From positions 1 to 64,000 of the forward strand of contig NZ_JAMTCK010000006.1 in NCBI RefSeq assembly GCF_024171785.1: a stretch of DNA of 64,000 bases, in the 5' to 3' direction. Of the stretch, positions 1 to 8,752 are shown one piece after another (the first letter of the stretch is position 1; every line of letters starts with the position of its first letter). Source of the stretch: Goodfellowiella coeruleoviolacea. Lineage in GTDB: Bacteria > Actinomycetota > Actinomycetes > Mycobacteriales > Pseudonocardiaceae. The position numbers were made by a program, and so were the translations under genes. The notes under the pieces were generated by a model. It was not told where the DNA came from and made no database searches. It worked only from the letters and a program-made list of their open reading frames with translations.

Positions 1-542
1 TCGTGCAGCGCCTGCCCGTTGCCACCCAGGTTCGCCGCGCCCGTGCGCAGCAGCTCCGACAGCGCCCCGTCCGCGTTGGCCCCACCCGGCCCCAACGCGG
101 TCGCCAACCCGTCCAGACTGGCGTACAACTGGTCCAACTCCACCGGCGTGGCCGTGCGCTCCCTCGGGATCACCGCGTTGTCCCCCAACCGCGGCCCACC
201 CACGTACACCGGCGCCAACTGCACGTACCGGTCACTGACCACGCTCGGCGCCACCACCACCGCCCGCGCCTGCTCCGGCACGGCCACCGCCCGGTCCACC
301 GACAAACCCACCCGCACCCGCTCCCCCTCGGGCACCACCTCGTCCACCGAGCCCACGCGCACGCCCAACACCCGCACGTCCGACCCCACGTACACCCCCA
401 CCGCCGAGGAGAAGTACGCGGTGATCCGCCGACTGTTCGCGCCCCGGAACACCCACCACAGGGCCCCGGCCACGACCAGGACCAGCACGCAGGCCAGCGC
501 GAGCACCCTGCTGAGGTCCTGACCGACCCTGGTCCTGCTCAT
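1..542 (-). CDS. MCE family lipid-transfer protein, 3' part beyond left edge
   Basis: Partial gene; its C-terminal part lies outside the window. The start ATG at 542 overlaps the TGA of the preceding MCE gene by 4 bases. The visible 180 codons begin with a short basic segment and one hydrophobic helix (residues 13-31), then the MlaD/MCE domain (VYVGSDVRVLGVRVGSVDEV) with the usual motif of a glycine-rich turn after the membrane anchor. By family knowledge these proteins form periplasmic or cell-wall shuttles that carry lipids or sterols to the YrbE/Mkl permease. It is the fourth MCE gene visible in this operon. Which lipid is carried cannot be read from the sequence. Confidence 0.9.
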   Translation of the reverse strand, partial: MSRTRVGQDLSRVLALACVLVLVVAGALWWVFRGANSRRITAYFSSAVGVYVGSDVRVLGVRVGSVDEVVPEGERVRVGLSVDRAVAVPEQARAVVVAPSVVSDRYVQLAPVYVGGPRLGDNAVIPRERTATPVELDQLYASLDGLATALGPGGANADGALSELLRTGAANLGGNGQALH

Positions 543-1582
543 CGGGTCCCCTTCCCGGCGCCGGGCGGCAGGCAGCCTTCCTCGTTGAGGCTGATCGCGC
601 CGAGGTTCACCGACGGGGGCAGCAGGCCGCAGATGTAGACGTCGAACCAGCGGCCGTTGCCCAGGGTGTTGGCGAACAGCCGGTAGAAGGGGGCGAGGTC
701 GGCGATGCCTCGGTTGAGGTTGTCCTGGTTGCGCCGCAGCACGTCGGTGACCTCGTCCAGCTGTTCCAGGGCCGGCGCCAGCTGCGCGCTGTTGTCCGCG
801 ACCAGGCCGGACAGCTCGGTGGACAGGTTCTGGGTGCCGGTCAGCAGTGCGCTGATCGCGTCGCGCCGGGTGCGCACCTCGTCGAGCAGCCGGTTGCCGT
901 CGGCGAGCAGCTGTTCGAACTGGGCGTCGCGGTCGGCCAGGGTGCCGCTGAGCTGGCGGGTGTTGGCGAGCAGGGCGGCCAGCTGATCGTCGCGGGAGGC
1001 GATGGTCTGGGACAGGGCGGACAACCCGTCCAGGGCCCCCTTCACCTCGTCGGAGGTACCGGCGAAGGTCTGGGACAGCACGGTGAAGCTGTCGGCGAGC
1101 TGCTTGGTGTCGATCTGTCCGACCGTGGCGGCCAGCCCGTTGAACGCCTCCTGCACGTCGTAGGGGGCGATGGTGCGGTCTCTGGGGATGGGCGCGGCCG
1201 GGTCCAGCGGCTGGCTGCCCTGGGGGTCCACTGCGAGGTACTTCTGCCCCAGCAGGGTCTTGATCTTGATGGCCGCGGTGGTCCGGTCGCCGATCCAGGC
1301 GTCGGTGACCCGGAAGGTCACCCGCACGTGGTCGCCGGCCAGGCCGACACCGGTCACCTTGCCGACCTTCACCCCGGCCACCCGCACCTCGTTGCCCGGG
1401 CTCAGGCCGGCGGCCTCGGAGAACTCCGCGGTGTAGGTGGTGCCGCCACCGATGATCGGCAGGTCGTCGGTGTTGACCGCGGCCAGCACGAGCAGACCCA
1501 GCACGGTCAGGCCGACAACCCCGGTGGTGATCGGGTCGCGCCGCGCCCGGCGCCGCGACCGCTCGGGGGCGAACAGCGTCAT
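539..1582 (-). CDS. MCE family lipid-transfer protein
   Basis: Protein of 347 residues. I chose ATG 1582 (MTLFAPERSRRRARR) because its codon overlaps the upstream stop by 4 bases; an in-frame extension upstream is only read-through of the neighbouring gene. A basic N-terminus is followed by a membrane anchor (about 17-37), the MCE domain (about 40-120, with GNEVRVAGVKVGKVTGV), then a long helical region with repeated leucine/glutamine heptads that ends in a conserved-looking cysteine-containing tail (ICGLLPPSVNLG). Translationally coupled on both sides. Likely part of a cell-envelope MCE complex. Confidence 0.93.
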   Translation of the reverse strand: MTLFAPERSRRRARRDPITTGVVGLTVLGLLVLAAVNTDDLPIIGGGTTYTAEFSEAAGLSPGNEVRVAGVKVGKVTGVGLAGDHVRVTFRVTDAWIGDRTTAAIKIKTLLGQKYLAVDPQGSQPLDPAAPIPRDRTIAPYDVQEAFNGLAATVGQIDTKQLADSFTVLSQTFAGTSDEVKGALDGLSALSQTIASRDDQLAALLANTRQLSGTLADRDAQFEQLLADGNRLLDEVRTRRDAISALLTGTQNLSTELSGLVADNSAQLAPALEQLDEVTDVLRRNQDNLNRGIADLAPFYRLFANTLGNGRWFDVYICGLLPPSVNLGAISLNEEGCLPPGAGKGTR

Positions 1583-2634
1583 GACCGGCACCTCGACTGG
1601 GTCACGGGCAACGGGGTGAGCGTCACCGGTTGGCTGATGATCGGCGAGACGGCCACGCTGCCGCCCGCCTCGCACAGGAAGAAGTTGAACCACGAGCCGT
1701 AGGTGGCGGTTCGGGTGATCGTCTCCACCTTGCCGGGCAGGTGTCGCAGCACGCCGTCCACCACGGCCTCGCTGTCGGCCAGGTTCCGCGACACCTCGCC
1801 CAGCGCGGCGATGTCGTCCTTGAGCGGCTGGCGGCCCTGTTCCAGCAGGCCGGCTGTGGTGTCGGTCAGACCGGCCAGCGCGGCCACCGCGTCGCCGATC
1901 GGCTCCCGGTCGGCGGCCAGCCCGGACACCAGCTGCTGCACCGTGCTGATCAGCGCGGAGAGCTGCTCGGTGTGCCCGTTGACGGTGTCCAGCACGGCGT
2001 TGAGGTTGGTGATGACCTCGCCGATCACCTGGTCCTTGCCGGCCAGGGTGGCGGTGAGCGAGGCGGTGTGCGCGAGCAGGCTGTCCACCGTGCCGCCCTC
2101 GCCCTGCAGCACCTGGATGATCTCGTGGGAGAGCGTGTTCACGTCGTCCGGGGACAGCGCCTGGAACAGCGGCCGGAAGCCGTCGAACAGCACGGTCAGG
2201 TCCAGCGCCGGTCTGGTGTGCTCCAGCGGGATCACGCCGCCGGGCGGCAGCACCGCGTTGACCGGGCCGGGCTCGCCCTGTTCCAGGGCGATGTAGCGCT
2301 GGCCGACCAGGTTGCGGTACTTGATGGTGGCGGTCACCGAGGCGGGCAGGGTGCGGTCGCCGTCGACGGAGAACTCCACCTCGGCCTGTCTGCGGTCGGC
2401 CACGCTGACGCGTTCCACCTGGCCCACGCGCACGCCGGCGATGCGCACGTCGTCGCCCTCGTTGAGCAGGGTGGCGTCGGAGAACCTGGCCCGGTAGGTG
2501 ACCGAGTCGCGCAGGTCCACGTTGGCGATGGTGACCGCCAGCGCCGCGGTGGCCAGCACGGTGACCACCGCGAAGACGACCAGCTTGACCAGTGGTCCGG
2601 CGATGCTGGTCGCTCCCCGGTGTTCGCGGCTCAT
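1579..2634 (-). CDS. MCE family lipid-transfer protein
   Basis: Protein of 351 residues with start ATG 2634. Membrane anchor at about 14-34, MCE domain at about 38-118 (GDDVRIAGVRVGQVERV), then a coiled-coil-like helical domain to the C-terminus with a late cysteine (WFNFFLCEAGGSV). Its stop overlaps the next MCE start by 4 bases. Unlike the other junctions in the operon, the upstream side is not coupled: 250 bases without a gene separate it from the first MCE gene, so it may also be served by an internal promoter. Confidence 0.93.
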   Translation of the reverse strand: MSREHRGATSIAGPLVKLVVFAVVTVLATAALAVTIANVDLRDSVTYRARFSDATLLNEGDDVRIAGVRVGQVERVSVADRRQAEVEFSVDGDRTLPASVTATIKYRNLVGQRYIALEQGEPGPVNAVLPPGGVIPLEHTRPALDLTVLFDGFRPLFQALSPDDVNTLSHEIIQVLQGEGGTVDSLLAHTASLTATLAGKDQVIGEVITNLNAVLDTVNGHTEQLSALISTVQQLVSGLAADREPIGDAVAALAGLTDTTAGLLEQGRQPLKDDIAALGEVSRNLADSEAVVDGVLRHLPGKVETITRTATYGSWFNFFLCEAGGSVAVSPIISQPVTLTPLPVTQSRCRS

Positions 2635-2884
2635 GGGGTCACCTCCGTGTCGTGCTCGTCGCCGACCATCAAGCCACGGATGTCGACACCACCGACGACG
2701 TTCACCCGATCGAGCGCGGAGTTATCCACAGGCACGCTGGTTATCCACAGATCGAATCGCCGCCCTGGCCTTTCTGACCAGGGCCGATAGGCTGGAGCAG
2801 GGCTCGCCCCCCGGTGGTGGGTGGGGGCTGGGCAGGCGGGTTCACGACCAACCGAACGCGATCGGGCGGTGGTGCTGGTCCCGA
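2635..2884. other. 250-bp non-coding gap inside the MCE operon
   Basis: No convincing gene. Open frames that cross it are extensions of antisense or shifted frames of the flanking MCE genes. It contains two direct copies of an 11-base word, GTTATCCACAG, and a G-rich run near 2808-2842. All other junctions in this operon are overlaps or gaps under 40 bases, so the gap is out of character. Confidence 0.6.
2722..2749 (+). promoter_or_regulatory. two perfect DnaA boxes
   Basis: TTATCCACA occurs at 2722-2730 and 2741-2749, same orientation, 19 bases apart. The nine bases match the classical DnaA box exactly, and AT-rich 9-mers are rare by chance in DNA of this GC content. No dnaA, dnaN or AT-rich unwinding region lies nearby, so this is not an origin. 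It may be a DnaA titration or regulatory site, or a lineage-specific repeat. Confidence 0.5.
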
Positions 2885-4234
2885 TCACTTCAGGGTCACC
2901 TCCGCTCCCCGGTACAGCGGGCCGACCAGCAGGCTGCTCCAGCCCGGCACCTGCTGCGGGGACACGCCCAGCTGCGGCGCCAACAGGCTGGCCAGGAAGC
3001 CGCGCTCCTGCGGGGAGTTGGGCAGGCCGAGGCCGCTGCCAGCACCCACCGCGGCCGCGGACGGGCTGGTGGCGTCGGCGCTTCCCGCGGTCCCGAGCAC
3101 CGAGCCGCCGGTGCTCGTGCCGGCCGGCGGCGGGGTGGAGCCGTCCCTGATCGGCCCGTCCGGCGGGTACTGGGGTGCGGGGTACTCGTCGTAGCAGCGC
3201 GGTCCGCGCTTGTCGCGGTACTCGGGTTCGTCCTGGTTGGGCCGGTACTTGCCACGGTTGACGGTGATCTCCAGGGTGACGTGCAGGCCCGGCTCGTCGG
3301 TGCCGGCGCCGAACGCCTTGTCCATCACCGGCTTGAAGTCGGTCAACCCCTTGAGCAGGCACGGGTACTCGGGCGCGTACTCGGCCAGCAGCTCCAGCGT
3401 GGGCCGGCTGGCCTCGGTCAACCTGATCAGGTTGTCCTTGTTGGCCCGCAGGAACCCGGTCAGGTCCTGCGCGGCCGTGGTCACCCCGCCGTACAGCGCC
3501 TCCAGGTTGGCGCGCTGCTCGGCGATGGTCCGGCTGGTCACGGTGGCGTCGTCCAGCGCCTGGATCAAATCGGGCGCGGCGGTCTGGTAGGTGTCGGCCA
3601 GGGTGGCCAGCTCCCGCAGGTCCGCCTCCAGGGTGGGCAGGTGCGGGTTGAACTCCGCCAGGTAGGAGTTCAACCGCACCAGGGTGTCCCCCAGGTCCTC
3701 GCCGCGGCCCTGCAACGCCTGGGACACCGCGGTCAGCGTGCTGGCCAGCTTCTGCGGCTGCACCGCCTGCAGCATCGGCATCAGGTCGCTGAGCACCCGT
3801 TCCAGTTCGATCGCGCTGCTGGAGCGGTCCTGGTCGATCACGTCACCGGCGGCCAGGTGCTCGGCCGCCGGCCGCTCGGGCAGCACCAGGTTCACGTACC
3901 GCTCGCCGAACAGGGTCTTGGGCAGCAGCCGCGCCGACACGTTCTTCGGCAGCAGGCCCACCTTGTCCGGCTGCAGCGCCAGTTCCAGCTCGGCGCCGTC
4001 ACCCCGGGTGCGGATCTGCCTGACCTCGCCCACGATCAGCCCGCGCGCCTTCACGTCCGAGGCCGCCTGCAACTGGTTGCCCACGTGGTCGGTGCGCAGC
4101 AGCACCGACACCACCGGGGTGAACACCTTCTGGTAGACGGCCACGGACGTGGCCACCAGCAGGGCGATCACCACCACGAACACCAGCCCGAGCAGCCGCA
4201 GCCGCACCCTGGCCATGGCGCCACGACCGCTCAT
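2885..4234 (-). CDS. MCE family lipid-transfer protein, first MCE gene of the operon
   Basis: Protein of 449 residues. I prefer ATG 4234 (MSGRGAMARVRLRLLG), with a GAGGTGG ribosome binding site just upstream, over a GTG nine bases earlier. Order: basic leader, membrane anchor (about 10-32), MCE domain (about 38-118, with KARGLIVGEVRQIRT), long helical domain, and a proline/serine/glycine-rich C-terminal tail after about residue 330. The longer tail distinguishes it from the MCE proteins downstream. Position directly after the two YrbE permeases matches mceA in mycobacterial mce operons. Confidence 0.93.
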   Translation of the reverse strand: MSGRGAMARVRLRLLGLVFVVVIALLVATSVAVYQKVFTPVVSVLLRTDHVGNQLQAASDVKARGLIVGEVRQIRTRGDGAELELALQPDKVGLLPKNVSARLLPKTLFGERYVNLVLPERPAAEHLAAGDVIDQDRSSSAIELERVLSDLMPMLQAVQPQKLASTLTAVSQALQGRGEDLGDTLVRLNSYLAEFNPHLPTLEADLRELATLADTYQTAAPDLIQALDDATVTSRTIAEQRANLEALYGGVTTAAQDLTGFLRANKDNLIRLTEASRPTLELLAEYAPEYPCLLKGLTDFKPVMDKAFGAGTDEPGLHVTLEITVNRGKYRPNQDEPEYRDKRGPRCYDEYPAPQYPPDGPIRDGSTPPPAGTSTGGSVLGTAGSADATSPSAAAVGAGSGLGLPNSPQERGFLASLLAPQLGVSPQQVPGWSSLLVGPLYRGAEVTLK

Positions 4235-4271
4235 CGCCACCACCTCACCGAGTCCAGCTCACCCGCGGCCC

Positions 4272-5111
4272 TCATCCGGCCACCCGCACGGTCGTGGTGG
4301 CGCCCCAGATGGCCAGGCTGAGGAAGAAGTCCAGCAGGCTCGTGGTGACGATCGCCGTGCGCACCGCGCGGCCCACGGCCACCCCCACCCCGGCCGGGCC
4401 GCCGCTGGCGCGGTAGCCGTAGTAGCAGTGCACCAGGATGATCACCACGGAGAACGCCAGCACCTTGCCGAACGACCACAGCACGTCCACCGGCGCCAGG
4501 AACTGGTTGAAGTAGTGGTCGTAGGTGCCCGGCGACTGGCCGTACAGCCAGATCGTGATCATCCGGGACGCCAGGTACGAGGTGAGCAGGCCGATCACGT
4601 ACAGCGGGACGATCGCCACGAACCCGGCGATGATCCTGGTGGTCACCAGGAACGGCAGGCTCGGCACGCCCATCACCTCCAGGGCGTCGATCTCCTCGGA
4701 GATGCGCATCGCGCCCAGCTGCGCGGTGAACCCCGACCCGACCGTCGCCGACATGGCCAGGCCCGCCACCAGCGGGGCGATCTCCCTGGTGTTGAAGTAG
4801 GCCGAGACGAACCCGGCGAACGCCGACGTGCCGATCTGGTTGAGCGCGGAGAAGCCCTGCAGGCCGACCACGGTGCCGGTGAACACCGACATGCCGATCA
4901 TCACCCCGACGGTGCCGCCGATCACGGCCAGCGCACCGCTGCCGAAGCTCACCTCGGCCAGCAGCCGGACGGTCTCGCGCAGGTAGCGGCGCAGCGCCCG
5001 GGGCACCCAGGCCAGCGCGCGCAGGTAGAAGGAGAGCTGGTCGCCGAAGTTCTCCAGCACGTCCAGCGGCCGCCGCGCGGCCCGGCGCACGCGTTCGGGG
5101 ACAACTGCCAT
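4272..5111 (-). CDS. YrbE/MlaE-type ABC transporter permease (second copy)
   Basis: Protein of 279 residues. ATG 5111 (MAVVPERVRRAARRP) lies 2 bases after the stop of the first permease. An amphipathic N-terminus is followed by five or six hydrophobic segments characteristic of MlaE permeases. The central conserved block around residues 128-155 (TVGSGFTAQLGAMRISEEID, EVMG) is the family signature, a cytoplasmic loop that contacts the ATPase. With the upstream permease it should form the membrane channel of the MCE importer. Confidence 0.94.
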   Translation of the reverse strand: MAVVPERVRRAARRPLDVLENFGDQLSFYLRALAWVPRALRRYLRETVRLLAEVSFGSGALAVIGGTVGVMIGMSVFTGTVVGLQGFSALNQIGTSAFAGFVSAYFNTREIAPLVAGLAMSATVGSGFTAQLGAMRISEEIDALEVMGVPSLPFLVTTRIIAGFVAIVPLYVIGLLTSYLASRMITIWLYGQSPGTYDHYFNQFLAPVDVLWSFGKVLAFSVVIILVHCYYGYRASGGPAGVGVAVGRAVRTAIVTTSLLDFFLSLAIWGATTTVRVAG

Positions 5112-5113
5112 GC

Positions 5114-5902
5114 TCAGCTCACCTTCGGCGGGACGACCTGCAGGTAGATCGCGGTGAGGACGAAGTTCACCAGGAACAGCAACAGGAACGTGATAACCAC
5201 GGACTGGTTGACCGCGTCGCCGACGCCCTTGGGGCCGGGTGCGGGGTTCAGGCCGCGGTAGGCGGCGACGATGCCGGCGATGAACCCGAACAGGAGCGCC
5301 TTGATCTCGCTGATCCACAGGTCGGGCAGCTGGGCCAGGGCGGAGAAGCTGGCCAGGTAGGCACCGGGCGTGCCGCCCTGCATGACCACGTTGAAGAAGT
5401 ACCCGCCGAGCACGCCGACCACGCTGACCATGCCGTTGAGCAGCAGGCCGACCAGCATGGCGGCCAGCACCCTGGGCACCACCAGCCGCTGCACCGGCGA
5501 GACGCCGAGCACCCGCATGGCGTCGATCTCCTCGCGGATGGTGCGCGAGCCGAGGTCGGCGCAGATCGCCGAGCCGCCCGCGCCGGCGATGAGCAGGGCG
5601 GTCACGATCGGGCTGGCCTGCTGGATGATCGCGAGCACGCTGGCCGCGCCGGTGAACGACTGGGCGCCGATCTGCTTGGTCAGCGAACCGAGTTGCAGCG
5701 CGATCACCGCGCCGAACGGGATGGACACCAGCGCGGTGGGCAGGATGGTGACGCTGGCGATGAACCAGCACTGCTGGATGAACTCGCGCACCTGGAAGGG
5801 GCGCTTGAACGTGGCCCGGCCCACGTCGATGCCCAACGCGAACAGCCGGCCGGTCTCCCGCAGGGCGGCGGCTCCCGGAAACGACGGCGTCGGCGAACTC
5901 AT
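5114..5902 (-). CDS. YrbE/MlaE-type ABC transporter permease (first copy)
   Basis: Protein of 262 residues. ATG 5902 (MSSPTPSFPGAAALR) overlaps the mkl stop by 4 bases; the longer open frame upstream only reads through the mkl end. The MlaE signature is intact (GAGGSAICADLGSRTIREEI, then DAMRVLGVSP), with several hydrophobic segments. As in mycobacteria, two different YrbE subunits are encoded side by side and probably form a heterodimer. Confidence 0.94.
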   Translation of the reverse strand: MSSPTPSFPGAAALRETGRLFALGIDVGRATFKRPFQVREFIQQCWFIASVTILPTALVSIPFGAVIALQLGSLTKQIGAQSFTGAASVLAIIQQASPIVTALLIAGAGGSAICADLGSRTIREEIDAMRVLGVSPVQRLVVPRVLAAMLVGLLLNGMVSVVGVLGGYFFNVVMQGGTPGAYLASFSALAQLPDLWISEIKALLFGFIAGIVAAYRGLNPAPGPKGVGDAVNQSVVITFLLLFLVNFVLTAIYLQVVPPKVS

Positions 5903-7092
5903 GCGGACCGCCCTCCCCGCTGGTTCCCGCCGCCCCTGCCGAACCGCCACCGCCCGCGGCGCCGCACCGGCCGCTGGTCGGACGGGTCCGGGCCGGCGGC
6001 ACCGGGTGGGGCGGGGAGGTGGCCGTGCCGGGGCTGCCACTCCGGCACGACAGCCGACACCGGTTGGGCCGCGGGTGCCACCGGGGCGCCCACCCCGGCC
6101 AGCATCCCGTACCGGGCGCGGTCCTCGTCGGTGAGGCTGTCCAGCACGCCCTGGCGCGCCGCGGCCGGCAGGGCGTGCAGGTCGCGCATCACCCGGTCCT
6201 TGCGGCGCAGCGCGCCCTGCCGCCGGGGCAGGCCCGGGGTGGGTTCGAGCTGCGGCACGATCCCGCGCACATCCTCGTCCGGCGGGCCGGACTGGTGACC
6301 GGCCAGTTCGGCGGCCACCGCGGCCTGGTCCTTCTCCTCGCTCATCCCGATCGGCCCGACGCGCCGGCCGTTGATGAACTGGACCACCACGGGGTTGTCG
6401 CTGGTCAGCAGCATCTCGCGGGGACCGAACATGACCAGTTCACGGCGGAAGAGCATGCCGAGGTTGTCCGGCACGGTCCTGGCCACGGTGATGTTGTGGG
6501 TGACGATCAGGATGGTGGCGTCGATCTGCGCGTTGAGGTCGATGAGCAGCTGGCTCAGGTTGGCGGTGCGCACCGGGTCCAGGCCGGAGTCCGGCTCGTC
6601 GCACAGGATGATCTCCGGGTCCAGCACCAGGGCCCTGGCCAGGCCGGCGCGTTTGCGCATGCCGCCGGAGATCTCGCCGGGCAGCTTGCGCTCGGCCCCG
6701 ACCAGCTCGACCATCTCCATCTTCTCCAGCACGATGCGCCGGATCTCCGCCTCGGTCTTGCGGGTGTGCTCGCGCAGCGGGAAGGCCACGTTGTCGAACA
6801 GGTTCATGGAGCCGAACAGCGCGCCGTCCTGGAACAGCACCCCGAACAGCTTGCGGATCTCGTAGAGCTTGCTCTCCGAGCACCGGCACAGGTCGACGCC
6901 GTTGATCAGGATCTTGCCCCGCTCCGGCGTGAGCAGGCCGACCAGCGACTTCAGGAAGACCGACTTGCCGGTGCCCGACGGCCCGAGCAGCACGCTGATC
7001 TCACCGGCCGGCAGGGTCAGCGAGACGTCCCGCCAGATGGCCTGGCTGCCGAAGGACTTGCTCAGGCCCTCGACAACCACCTCGACGCCCAT
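5899..7092 (-). CDS. mkl: MCE-system ABC transporter ATPase
   Basis: Protein of 397 residues. ATG 7092 has a strong GGGAGGGG site; longer in-frame starts lack one. Walker A (GPSGTGKS) at 37-44, Q-loop (LFQDGALFG) near 90, signature loop (ISGGMRKRAGLARAL) near 147, Walker B (ILCDEPDSGLDP) near 170 and the H-loop (IVTHN) near 200 are all present, so it should hydrolyse ATP. Residues after about 270 form a charged, proline-rich extension not needed for the ATPase fold, as in mycobacterial Mkl. Its position next to rplJ-rplL matches the Mycobacterium tuberculosis order. Energises lipid or sterol uptake through the two permeases downstream. Confidence 0.95.
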   Translation of the reverse strand: MGVEVVVEGLSKSFGSQAIWRDVSLTLPAGEISVLLGPSGTGKSVFLKSLVGLLTPERGKILINGVDLCRCSESKLYEIRKLFGVLFQDGALFGSMNLFDNVAFPLREHTRKTEAEIRRIVLEKMEMVELVGAERKLPGEISGGMRKRAGLARALVLDPEIILCDEPDSGLDPVRTANLSQLLIDLNAQIDATILIVTHNITVARTVPDNLGMLFRRELVMFGPREMLLTSDNPVVVQFINGRRVGPIGMSEEKDQAAVAAELAGHQSGPPDEDVRGIVPQLEPTPGLPRRQGALRRKDRVMRDLHALPAAARQGVLDSLTDEDRARYGMLAGVGAPVAPAAQPVSAVVPEWQPRHGHLPAPPGAAGPDPSDQRPVRRRGRWRFGRGGGNQRGGRSA

Positions 7093-7177
7093 CGCCCCTC
7101 CCGAACCCGCCGCACCGTTGCTGGCACGCGTCCCCAGACTTCGCGTCCGCACTGTGCAACGAGCACCGCGCGAGCAA

Positions 7178-7197
7178 GTTACTCATGAGTCGGTAAC
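7178..7197. promoter_or_regulatory. palindrome upstream of mkl, candidate operator
   Basis: ACTCATGAGT (7181-7190) is a perfect 10-base palindrome, nested in a wider GTTAC-N10-GTAAC. It lies 86-105 bases before the mkl start, in the only gap long enough to hold the MCE operon promoter. MCE operons are often controlled by TetR- or GntR-family regulators, but no regulator gene is adjacent and I cannot assign the protein. Confidence 0.35.
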
Positions 7198-7325
7198 GTC
7201 CGGTCTGTCCGTCCTCATCGGACGGTCAGCGCGGCGGAACCGGGCGGGCACGGGGGCACGGGGCATGGCCGCGGGGGGCATGGCCGCGGGGGACGGCCGG
7301 CGGCGAGCCGGCCGGAAAAGCATTC

Positions 7326-7356
7326 GGGGCGGGCACCCGCGAGGGATGCCCGCCCC
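7326..7356 (-). terminator. intrinsic terminator after rplL
   Basis: Inverted repeat GGGGCGGGCA (7326-7335) and TGCCCGCCCC (7347-7356), 10 perfect pairs around an 11-base loop. On the minus strand it is followed within a few bases by CTTTTCC. It closes the rplJ-rplL transcript before mkl. Confidence 0.7.
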
Positions 7357-7401
7357 GGAACGGCGGTGCCGTGGTGGCGTGTCAGGCGACACGCCGCGAG
7401 A

Positions 7402-7788
7402 TCACTTGAGGGTGATCTTGGCGCCGGCGGCCTCCAGCTTCTCCTTGGCGGCGTCGGCCTGCTCCTTGGAGACCTTCTCCAGGATCGCCTTGGGCGCGCT
7501 CTCGACCAGCTCCTTGGCCTCCTTCAGGCCCAGGCCGGAGACGACCTCGCGGACGACCTTGATGACCTGGATCTTCTTGTCGCCGGCCGAGTCGAGGACG
7601 ACGTCGAACTCGTCCTGCTCCTCAGCGGCCTCGGCCGGAGCGGCACCCGGGGCGGCGGCCGCGACGGCGACCGGAGCAGCGGCGGTGACCTCGAAGGTCT
7701 CCTCGAACTCCTTCAGGAAAGCGGACAGCTCCAGCAGCGTCATTTCCTTGAACGCGTCGAGCAGCTCTTCGGTGCTGAGCTTCGCCAT
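7402..7788 (-). CDS. rplL: 50S ribosomal protein L7/L12
   Basis: Protein of 128 residues, normal length. ATG 7788 ([16 protein letters not shown]) gives the standard N-terminus. N-terminal dimerisation helices (1-32), an alanine/proline-rich hinge (about 35-58) and the C-terminal factor-binding domain with [11 protein letters not shown] and [12 protein letters not shown] are all clear. Forms the flexible ribosomal stalk with L10 and recruits elongation factors. Downstream of rplJ by 73 bases, in the usual order. Confidence 0.98.
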   Translation of the reverse strand: MAKLSTEELLDAFKEMTLLELSAFLKEFEETFEVTAAAPVAVAAAAPGAAPAEAAEEQDEFDVVLDSAGDKKIQVIKVVREVVSGLGLKEAKELVESAPKAILEKVSKEQADAAKEKLEAAGAKITLK

Positions 7789-7861
7789 GGTGGCGGTTCC
7801 TTCCTCACTGCGCCCCCGCGGGAGCATCCGCTGGGGCAAGTCCTACTTGCTACGGGGTGGG

Positions 7862-8401
7862 TCAGCTCTCGTCGGCGGGGGCTTCGCCGCCCGCCCGCTT
7901 CTCCTGCAGGGCGGCGGCCAACCGGGCGACCTTGGTGGCCGGCGCGGCGAACAGGCCGGCAGCCTTGGACAGGTTGCCCTTCATCGCGCCCGCCAGCTTG
8001 GCGAGCAGCACCTCACGGCTGTCCAGGTCAGCGATCTTGCTGACCTCGTCAACCGAGAGCGGACGGCCATCCATGTAGCCGCCCTTGATGATCAGGGCCT
8101 GGTTGTCCTTGGCGAAGTCACGCAGCGCCTTGGCAGCGTCCACCGGCTCGCCCTCGACGAAGGCGATGGCGGTGGGGCCGGTGAGCAGGTCTTCCAGACC
8201 CTGCACGCCGGCGTCCTCGGCGGCACGCTTGACCAGCGTGTTCTTCGCGACCCGGTAGGTGGCGCCAGCCCCGAGAGCGCGACGCAGCGTGCTGAGCTGC
8301 GCCATGGTGAGTCCGCGGTACTCGGTGACGACAGCGGCCGAGCTGGCGCGGAACTTGTCCGCGATCTCCGCAACCGCAGCCACCTTGTCGGGCTTCGCCA
8401 T
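7862..8401 (-). CDS. rplJ: 50S ribosomal protein L10
   Basis: Protein of 179 residues. ATG 8401 ([17 protein letters not shown]) has a GAGGAGG site just upstream. The conserved block [24 protein letters not shown] and the C-terminal helix that binds L7/L12 dimers are present. L10 is the base of the ribosomal stalk and in many bacteria represses its own rplJL mRNA through a leader structure; the leader here holds suitable hairpins. Confidence 0.98.
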   Translation of the reverse strand: MAKPDKVAAVAEIADKFRASSAAVVTEYRGLTMAQLSTLRRALGAGATYRVAKNTLVKRAAEDAGVQGLEDLLTGPTAIAFVEGEPVDAAKALRDFAKDNQALIIKGGYMDGRPLSVDEVSKIADLDSREVLLAKLAGAMKGNLSKAAGLFAAPATKVARLAAALQEKRAGGEAPADES

Positions 8402-8752
8402 GGTCGCCTCCTCTCTGGCTGATAGCGCGTGACACGTCACGCCGGACGTGACCACGCGGGGCACACGGGATCTGGTCGGCCGAACGGCCCGAAACAGGCC
8501 CGGAAACGACAAACGCCCCGGCGCAGGCGGCACGGGGCGTACAACAGAACGGCGGACACGCGCGAGGGCGTGTCAACCAGCCTCGTCCTCCTACGCAGGC
8601 CGCCCGCGTCGCGGGACCTTCGCTCCCCGGGGCCGCCACCTCGCGGTGTGAGCACAGGGGAAGACCAGCGGTCTCTGGTGGAACCGGAACGAGGATACGT
8701 CAGGACAACTCGGACAGCCAAATCACCCCGCGCACCCGGCATGATGTCAGGC
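8402..8752 (-). other. rplJ leader and divergent promoter region
   Basis: About 350 bases without a gene. Read on the minus strand it contains two successive hairpins before rplJ: GACACGC/GCGTGTC at 8555-8574 (6-base loop) and ACGCCCC/GGGGCGT at 8513-8540, the second followed by TTTGTCG. This arrangement fits an L10-type ribosomal protein leader, but I cannot fold or search it here. The same region must hold the promoter of the divergent gene that starts at 8753. Confidence 0.45.

Noticed and set aside
2701-2760. Replication origin at the DnaA boxes
   Set aside because: Only two boxes, no AT-rich unwinding element, and no dnaA, dnaN or gyr genes nearby.
2631-3362. Minus-strand open frame crossing the MCE gap
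   Set aside because: Mostly a shifted frame of the first MCE gene; only its last 85 codons lie in the gap and they look non-coding.
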